A DNA stretch of 64,000 nucleotides. Origin: Candidatus Protoclostridium gallicola. Lineage in GTDB: Bacteria; Bacillota; Clostridia; Christensenellales; Pumilibacteraceae. The position numbers were made by a program, and so were the translations under genes. The notes under the pieces are model-generated. The model saw nothing but the letters and a program-made list of their open reading frames with translations, was not told the origin of the DNA and did not search any database. The stretch lies in assembly GCA_904387375.1 (NCBI GenBank), contig CAJFLE010000003.1, positions 105,716 through 169,715 on the forward strand, in the 5' to 3' direction. Position 1 is the first letter of the stretch. Every line of letters begins with the position of its first letter. Positions 60,017 through 64,000 of the stretch are shown one piece after another.

Positions 60017-61276
60017 ATGAGCAACATAAAGAAACCGATCATAACGAAAGCGCAGGCGGAGGAGATCAAAAAGACCTACCCCACCCCTTTCCACATCTAC
60101 GACGAAAAAGGCATCGAGGATAACGCGAAAGAGCTTATTTCCTCTTTCTCGTGGTGCCCCGGGTTCAAGGAACACTTCGCGGTCAAGGCCACGCCAAACC
60201 CGACGATAATGAAACTGCTGCACGCGCTCGGCTGCGGCATGGACTGCTCGTCGATGACCGAGCTTATGCTGTGCGAAAAGTGCGACATTACCGGCGACGA
60301 CATAATGTTCACGTCCAACGAAACGCCGGCGGAGGAATACGCGTACGCGCTGCGCCTGGGCGCGACAATCACGCTCGACGACATAACGCACGTGGACTTC
60401 ATCGCGGACATAGCGAAAAAAAAGGGCATGAAACTGCCCGAATGCATGTCGCTGCGCTATAACAACGGCAAAAACTTCGCCATAAACAATCAGATAATGG
60501 GCACGCCGCAGGACGCGAAATACGGCATGACGCGGGAGCAGCTCGCCGAAGCGATACGCAAATTGCAGGGCTACGGCGTGAAACGGTTCGGGCTGCACGC
60601 GTTCCTCGCGTCCAACAACCTCGGCAACGATTATTATCCCACTCTGGCGGGCATACTTTTCGACACGGCGAAAGAGCTGGCCGCGGAAACGGGCGCGGAT
60701 TTCGCATTCGTCAATCTGTCCGGCGGTATAGGCATTCCCTACCGTCCCGAGGACGACAAGCCGGATATTCCCGTCATTGCCGAAAAGGTCAGGGCGCAGT
60801 ATGAGCGCGTGTTCGACGGCGATATGAAGCCGTCGCTGCGCACCGAGCTGGGCAGATATATGCTCGGGCCGTACGGCAATCTCATCACGACGGTGCTGCA
60901 CTTCAAACATATCTATAAGGAATACGCGGGCGTGGACGCGTGCGCCGCAAACCTCATGCGCCCCGCCATGTACGGCGCTTATCACCACATAACGGTGCTC
61001 GGCAAGGAGAACGAGCCCGCCTGCGTCAAGTACGACGTCGTGGGAGGTCTGTGCGAGAATAACGACAAGTTCGCGGTCGACCGCATGCTCCCCCGCCTCG
61101 AAATCGGAGACATTCTGGCGATACACGACACCGGCGCGCACGGGTTCGCCATGGGATATAACTACAACGGACGGCTGCGCTCTGCCGAACTGCTGCTCCG
61201 CAAAGACGGCAGCGTGAAAATGATACGCCGCGCCGAAACGCCGGACGACTATTTCGCGACCATGGTGTTCGACTGA
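60017..61276 (+). CDS. lysA: diaminopimelate decarboxylase
   Basis: LysA decarboxylates meso-DAP to lysine. The 419-residue protein belongs to the alanine-racemase-fold PLP decarboxylases: FAVKATPNP with PLP Lys57, FGLHAFLASN, FVNLSGGIGIPY (PLP phosphate) and GGLCENNDKFA. The HAFLASN and VNLSGGIG wording puts it in a divergent clade from Bacillus LysA, so related decarboxylases are possible; lysA is favoured with three other DAP genes in the window. No ribosome binding site; the ATG is 6 bases after the -10 box. Confidence 0.87.
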   Translation: MSNIKKPIITKAQAEEIKKTYPTPFHIYDEKGIEDNAKELISSFSWCPGFKEHFAVKATPNPTIMKLLHALGCGMDCSSMTELMLCEKCDITGDDIMFTSNETPAEEYAYALRLGATITLDDITHVDFIADIAKKKGMKLPECMSLRYNNGKNFAINNQIMGTPQDAKYGMTREQLAEAIRKLQGYGVKRFGLHAFLASNNLGNDYYPTLAGILFDTAKELAAETGADFAFVNLSGGIGIPYRPEDDKPDIPVIAEKVRAQYERVFDGDMKPSLRTELGRYMLGPYGNLITTVLHFKHIYKEYAGVDACAANLMRPAMYGAYHHITVLGKENEPACVKYDVVGGLCENNDKFAVDRMLPRLEIGDILAIHDTGAHGFAMGYNYNGRLRSAELLLRKDGSVKMIRRAETPDDYFATMVFD

Positions 61277-61301
61277 CAGATAATACTGATAGATAATATA
61301 G

Positions 61302-61335
61302 ACAGCCCGCTGCCTTTAATCAGGCCGCGGGCTGT
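61302..61335 (+). terminator. terminator of lysA
   Basis: ACAGCCCGC-GCCT and AGGC-GCGGGCTGT form a long stem with one mismatch, followed by TTGCTT. Twenty-five bases after lysA. Confidence 0.75.
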
Positions 61336-61339
61336 TTGC

Positions 61340-61359
61340 TTGACTGGGGGGGGTATATT
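61340..61359 (+). repeat. G8 homopolymer between -35-like and -10-like boxes
   Basis: TTGACT (61340-61345) is followed by eight G (61346-61353) and TATATT (61354-61359). The spacer is only 8 bp, so it is not an active promoter as written, and no plus-strand gene follows. It copies the composition of the ABC promoter at 24322-24350. Confidence 0.6.
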
Positions 61360-61390
61360 TGAAGCCATTACGGCCGATATGTTACCGCCG

Positions 61391-61900
61391 CTATATGGAT
61401 TTGAAATATACCGAAACAGATTTTATGTACTCGCCTGCCAACGCATACGCCCATGAATTTGCTTCCGTCTCCAGGCTTCGCGAAGAACGTTTATCGAATT
61501 CGTAAAAATACCATTGATAATAATGCGTTAATTCATGCACGATCGAAAACATGTAATTGTATAATGTTTCCTCCCACCCGTGTCTTTGCAATTGTCTGCG
61601 CAATTTTCCTGTCGTAATATATATGAGCGGGCACGCCTTATCCGATGTCGGTACATTGTCCCAATTCTTCTGATAATTGAATACCGCAAGTACCGACCGT
61701 CCGTCATTCAAACGTATTTCTTCAGAATGCAAAAAACGAATTTCGACGCGTATGGGAAACCAATATCTTTTTCTCAGCCACTTAGCAAAAGACAGGATAT
61801 GTAATCTGAATTGTTTGTCTGTTCCCGAACGGAAAACAAGCCGCAATCCACGCTTTTTACTGTCGCTGTATTCGTTTTTATATGCTCGTTCAATCCACAT
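61391..61900 (-). CDS. HExxH metallopeptidase-like protein
   Basis: The 169-residue protein has HELTHYYQ at 122-129 with LETEANSWA about 17 residues later, the pattern of a gluzincin/SprT-like zinc site (two His plus Glu). The N-terminal half is basic and shows no known domain. It begins the AT-rich accessory region. No signal peptide. Function unknown; a self-processing protease, toxin or phage-type peptidase are all possible. No clear ribosome binding site. Confidence 0.7.
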   Translation of the reverse strand: MWIERAYKNEYSDSKKRGLRLVFRSGTDKQFRLHILSFAKWLRKRYWFPIRVEIRFLHSEEIRLNDGRSVLAVFNYQKNWDNVPTSDKACPLIYITTGKLRRQLQRHGWEETLYNYMFSIVHELTHYYQWYFYEFDKRSSRSLETEANSWAYALAGEYIKSVSVYFKSI

Positions 61901-62009
61901 TATATTTTAGAAAAATCCGTTGACCTTATTATTTTAATTATACATTACAATATAGATATTGTCAATGGCGTTTCTTACTCTCTTTTATGGCTTTTGTGCA
62001 CCAACACAC

Positions 62010-62041
62010 AAGTATCGGCGAGGAAAACCTCGCCGATACTT
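62010..62041. other. perfect 14-bp hairpin in the accessory island
   Basis: AAGTATCGGCGAGG and CCTCGCCGATACTT flank AAAA. It lies downstream of the rhs-immunity unit, but no T tract follows on either strand, so it is not a standard terminator; GC-rich in an AT-rich context. Confidence 0.6.
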
Positions 62042-62088
62042 GCGTTATGCTTTACGGTATATTATTTTTGTTTAACCGTCACATATTA

Positions 62089-62637
62089 TTATTGTTTTAC
62101 AGAAAGCAGTTCATTAGGATCGCCAATATTTATATAGTTACCGCTTTCAACCAACCGTTTTTTCAATTCGTTTATAATTTTAATTTTTTGTTTTTTAGTA
62201 AACCAATTTATAGTCAACAGTTCATAGTTTTTATTTTTCACACCAAATTCTAAGAACATCCACGCCATATGCGGATCGCCTGAAACTTGCCGTCTTTTAG
62301 AATTCTTAGATGTCATTACTATATTAACACTGATTATTTCATTATATGCAATTTCAAGTTTATATTGTGTTCTTAAACGCTTAGGTAAAAATTGACCCGG
62401 TGTTGTAATGTGATTTTTTCCGAACAAAACGATATTACTATGAGAACAAAAAATAATTAGTGCCGGAATTAATGCTAAGACGCCTCCTATTATGTAAACT
62501 ATCCCGCCATTACATATAATATTACAATAGATTATCAAATAAACGCCGCTAAATATTGAAATAACAGCCAATACATAACAAATAATTGAAACAATATGCA
62601 ATTGAAAAAAAATTTTCACTTTCATCAGCTTATTCAA
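62089..62637 (-). CDS. two-helix membrane protein, possible immunity or accessory protein
   Basis: The 182-residue protein has hydrophobic helices at about 12-38 and 42-65, then a cytosolic beta-rich domain of about 115 residues (IAYNEIISVNIVM, MAWMFLEFGVKNKNYELLTINWF) like a PH-type fold. DNA is AT-rich. Its ATG overlaps the stop of the 141-residue gene by 4 bases, so it belongs to the rhs toxin unit. No family recognised with certainty. Confidence 0.65.
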   Translation of the reverse strand: MNKLMKVKIFFQLHIVSIICYVLAVISIFSGVYLIIYCNIICNGGIVYIIGGVLALIPALIIFCSHSNIVLFGKNHITTPGQFLPKRLRTQYKLEIAYNEIISVNIVMTSKNSKRRQVSGDPHMAWMFLEFGVKNKNYELLTINWFTKKQKIKIINELKKRLVESGNYINIGDPNELLSVKQ

Positions 62638-63059
62638 TAATACTCAAACCCATCGAGCCACTCAGTTATTTCATCAATAACCCATTTTGAAATACAAATA
62701 TCGAATAAATACTTTTTATATATCCTTGTCTTTTTTATATCACTTTCTATCTTATTGCATTCTTCAATTGTCTCACAAGGAGCATATATTACAAATGCCG
62801 TTTCATCGTTCGTTATATTATACTCATAAGACAAAACATATAATTCTTTCAAATGTTTGGCACTCATTCCAGATATTTTCACACCTTTTTTCTTTATATG
62901 GAAATATCTCAATCCATAATCGCTAAACCCTTTTTGCAGAACATAATATTCAATAGCCTCTCGTGCTTTTTTCGGTGTTGAAAAATATCCAAGCTGGAAA
63001 TAGCCCCCGTAAGGTTCCACATTATATTCAAAATATAAATAATAATAATATTTCAACAT
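62634..63059 (-). CDS. candidate immunity protein for the RHS toxin
   Basis: The 141-residue, Tyr-rich soluble protein has no recognised domain; it ends in WVIDEITEWLDGFEYY. It starts 6 bases after the stop of the rhs gene, the usual place for a polymorphic-toxin immunity gene. AT-rich. The immunity role is from position only. Confidence 0.65.
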   Translation of the reverse strand: MLKYYYYLYFEYNVEPYGGYFQLGYFSTPKKAREAIEYYVLQKGFSDYGLRYFHIKKKGVKISGMSAKHLKELYVLSYEYNITNDETAFVIYAPCETIEECNKIESDIKKTRIYKKYLFDICISKWVIDEITEWLDGFEYY

Positions 63060-63065
63060 AATATT

Positions 63066-64000
63066 TTAAGATAATAAACTCCTTATTATCCATTTTATAA
63101 TTTTGGAAAACTCTGAACTGGGGCCAGTTTTCCAGTTTCCGACACCATACTTATTGTTCAGAATATTTGTTGCATTTTGTTGAGCGGAAAGAGATTTATC
63201 AATCATTCCCTTATTTACCCAACTTGGTTTATCCGTTGATCGCTCTTTCCTGGAAAGTCTAGATGGCCTTGAAAACAGATAATTGCCCAATTGCGCTACG
63301 CCGTAACCGGCAATTATACTGCTTCCGGCAACTACGCTAAGACCAACAGATGCAACCGCCGCGCCAGCAAATACATTCCCGGAAATTACGGCACCTGCCG
63401 CTCCTCCGCCTATTATGCTTCCACCTATTCCGGCTCCGAGTCCGCTGCCTATCGCGGCGCCTATTAAGGCTCCGCTTATTACTCCGAGAACAACAGAACC
63501 TATTGTTTCGCCTATTCCCGCTCCGTTATCAGCAGATTCTATTCCGGCACTTACGCCTCCGGCAACCGCACCAATCACAATTGCAGCAACAAATACAAAC
63601 CATATGAACGTCCCCTCCGGATCCGAGTACATTATCGGATTGTTCAGGCAGTACGCATACAGATTGACGCCATTTATTTCTGTAGCGCTCATTAATGCGT
63701 ATCCCATATGGTCGGGACTGATGAATCTTCCCGTTTCCGGATCGTAGTACCTGCTGATCAGGTAGTACAGCTTCGTTTCGCTGTCATAGTAGTACGACTT
63801 GTATCGGAACGCATTTATGTTCCCTATGAACGTTTCGCTCGTGTTCTCGCTGCCGTCCGCGTTGCAGACCTTGCTTCTGCCCCATGCGTCATACTCATAC
63901 TTCGCTACGCGTCCTTCGCTATCCATGTCGTAGATACCGATTATATTCCCTTCGATATCCTTCTCGTACATGTACTCGATTCCGTCGTATGCAAAGCCCG
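63066..64000 (-). CDS. RHS-repeat polymorphic toxin, C-terminal part (5' end outside window)
   Basis: The frame is open to the window edge, so at least 311 C-terminal residues are seen. YD repeats (YEYDAWGR) lead to the RHS core end YYLISRYYDPETGRFISPDHMGY and NLYAYCLNNPIMYSDPEG, which marks the border of the variable tip. A Gly/Ala-rich hydrophobic stretch of about 110 residues follows, typical of a membrane-crossing or pretoxin segment. The tip has KPSWVNKGMIDKSLSAQQNA and NKYGVGNWKTGPSSEF, a pattern shared by many contact-dependent toxin ends, of uncertain activity. The GC drop from core to tip fits exchange of toxin cassettes. Confidence 0.9.
   Translation of the reverse strand, partial: GFAYDGIEYMYEKDIEGNIIGIYDMDSEGRVAKYEYDAWGRSKVCNADGSENTSETFIGNINAFRYKSYYYDSETKLYYLISRYYDPETGRFISPDHMGYALMSATEINGVNLYAYCLNNPIMYSDPEGTFIWFVFVAAIVIGAVAGGVSAGIESADNGAGIGETIGSVVLGVISGALIGAAIGSGLGAGIGGSIIGGGAAGAVISGNVFAGAAVASVGLSVVAGSSIIAGYGVAQLGNYLFSRPSRLSRKERSTDKPSWVNKGMIDKSLSAQQNATNILNNKYGVGNWKTGPSSEFSKIIKWIIRSLLS

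Noticed and set aside
59861..61141. Long N-terminal extension of uvrA (open frame of 1362 residues)
   Set aside because: The extension is antisense to lysA, is His/Arg/Val-rich as expected for complementary strand of GC-rich genes, and the standard UvrA start with a ribosome binding site is at 59860.
62010..62041. Standard terminator for the rhs unit
   Set aside because: The hairpin is perfect but no T tract follows on either strand; reported only as a hairpin.

Overview
The window reads as chromosomal DNA from a GC-rich, spore-forming member of the Clostridia (Bacillota). The evidence is a germination protease (gpr), a lysine riboswitch and a leucine T-box leader, the Firmicutes-type N-terminal extension on ribosomal protein bL27, an N-terminal-rubredoxin rubrerythrin, canonical TTGACA-17-TATAAT promoters and AGGAGG ribosome binding sites. 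Gene order and several gene fusions suggest an uncultured gut-type lineage, but I cannot name the genus. Nearly all genes are housekeeping and most lie on the minus strand. There is no CRISPR array, tRNA, rRNA or insertion sequence that I could recognise.

Layout. 1-3.4 kb: dapB behind a GH95-like glycosidase. 3.4-6.4 kb: an ECF sigma factor, a membrane anti-sigma candidate and a von Willebrand A lipoprotein. 6.5-10.4 kb: a large M28-peptidase-like membrane protein whose metal ligands look degenerate, and a WYL regulator. 10.4-17 kb: one tight translation-quality operon (sua5, ywlE-like, rpiB, DUF1385-prmC fusion, prfA, queH-coaE fusion, lytic transglycosylase). 17.7-20 kb: a lysine riboswitch driving asd-dapA. 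20-24.3 kb: a 1356-residue ABC permease with a huge extracellular part, whose promoter spacer contains a G9 homopolymer. 24.4-30.2 kb: fhs-glnS-HAD-alaS. 30-33.3 kb: recD2, rpmA, rplU. 33.4-35.4 kb: Leu T-box and leuA. 35.5-43 kb: mgsA, murC, metK, proS, rRNA-modifying enzymes. 43-49.3 kb: ileS, hemolysin III-like, acpP, HtrA-like protease, ung. 49.4-51.3 kb: small regulators, a cysteine-rich accessory gene and a Fur-box-controlled rubrerythrin. 51.4-61.3 kb: murI, gpr, rpsT, typA, pgp-type HAD, uvrA, lysA. 61.4-64 kb: an AT-rich accessory island with a HExxH protein and the 3' end of an RHS polymorphic toxin gene followed by two probable immunity or accessory genes.

How the genes work together. 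Four steps of the diaminopimelate/lysine pathway are present (asd, dapA, dapB, lysA) in three separate transcription units; only asd-dapA has the riboswitch. Leucine synthesis is sensed separately through tRNA-Leu. The sua5-prfA operon couples tRNA modification (t6A, queuosine), release factor methylation and termination.

The three most interesting observations are: (1) the G9 tract that fills part of the 17-bp promoter spacer of the large surface ABC permease, the classic architecture of a phase-variable promoter; (2) at least eight genes whose -10 box ends only 6-8 nt before the ATG with no Shine-Dalgarno sequence, predicting a class of leaderless mRNAs in an organism that otherwise uses strong Shine-Dalgarno sites; and (3) two gene fusions (QueH-CoaE and DUF1385-PrmC) in the same operon.
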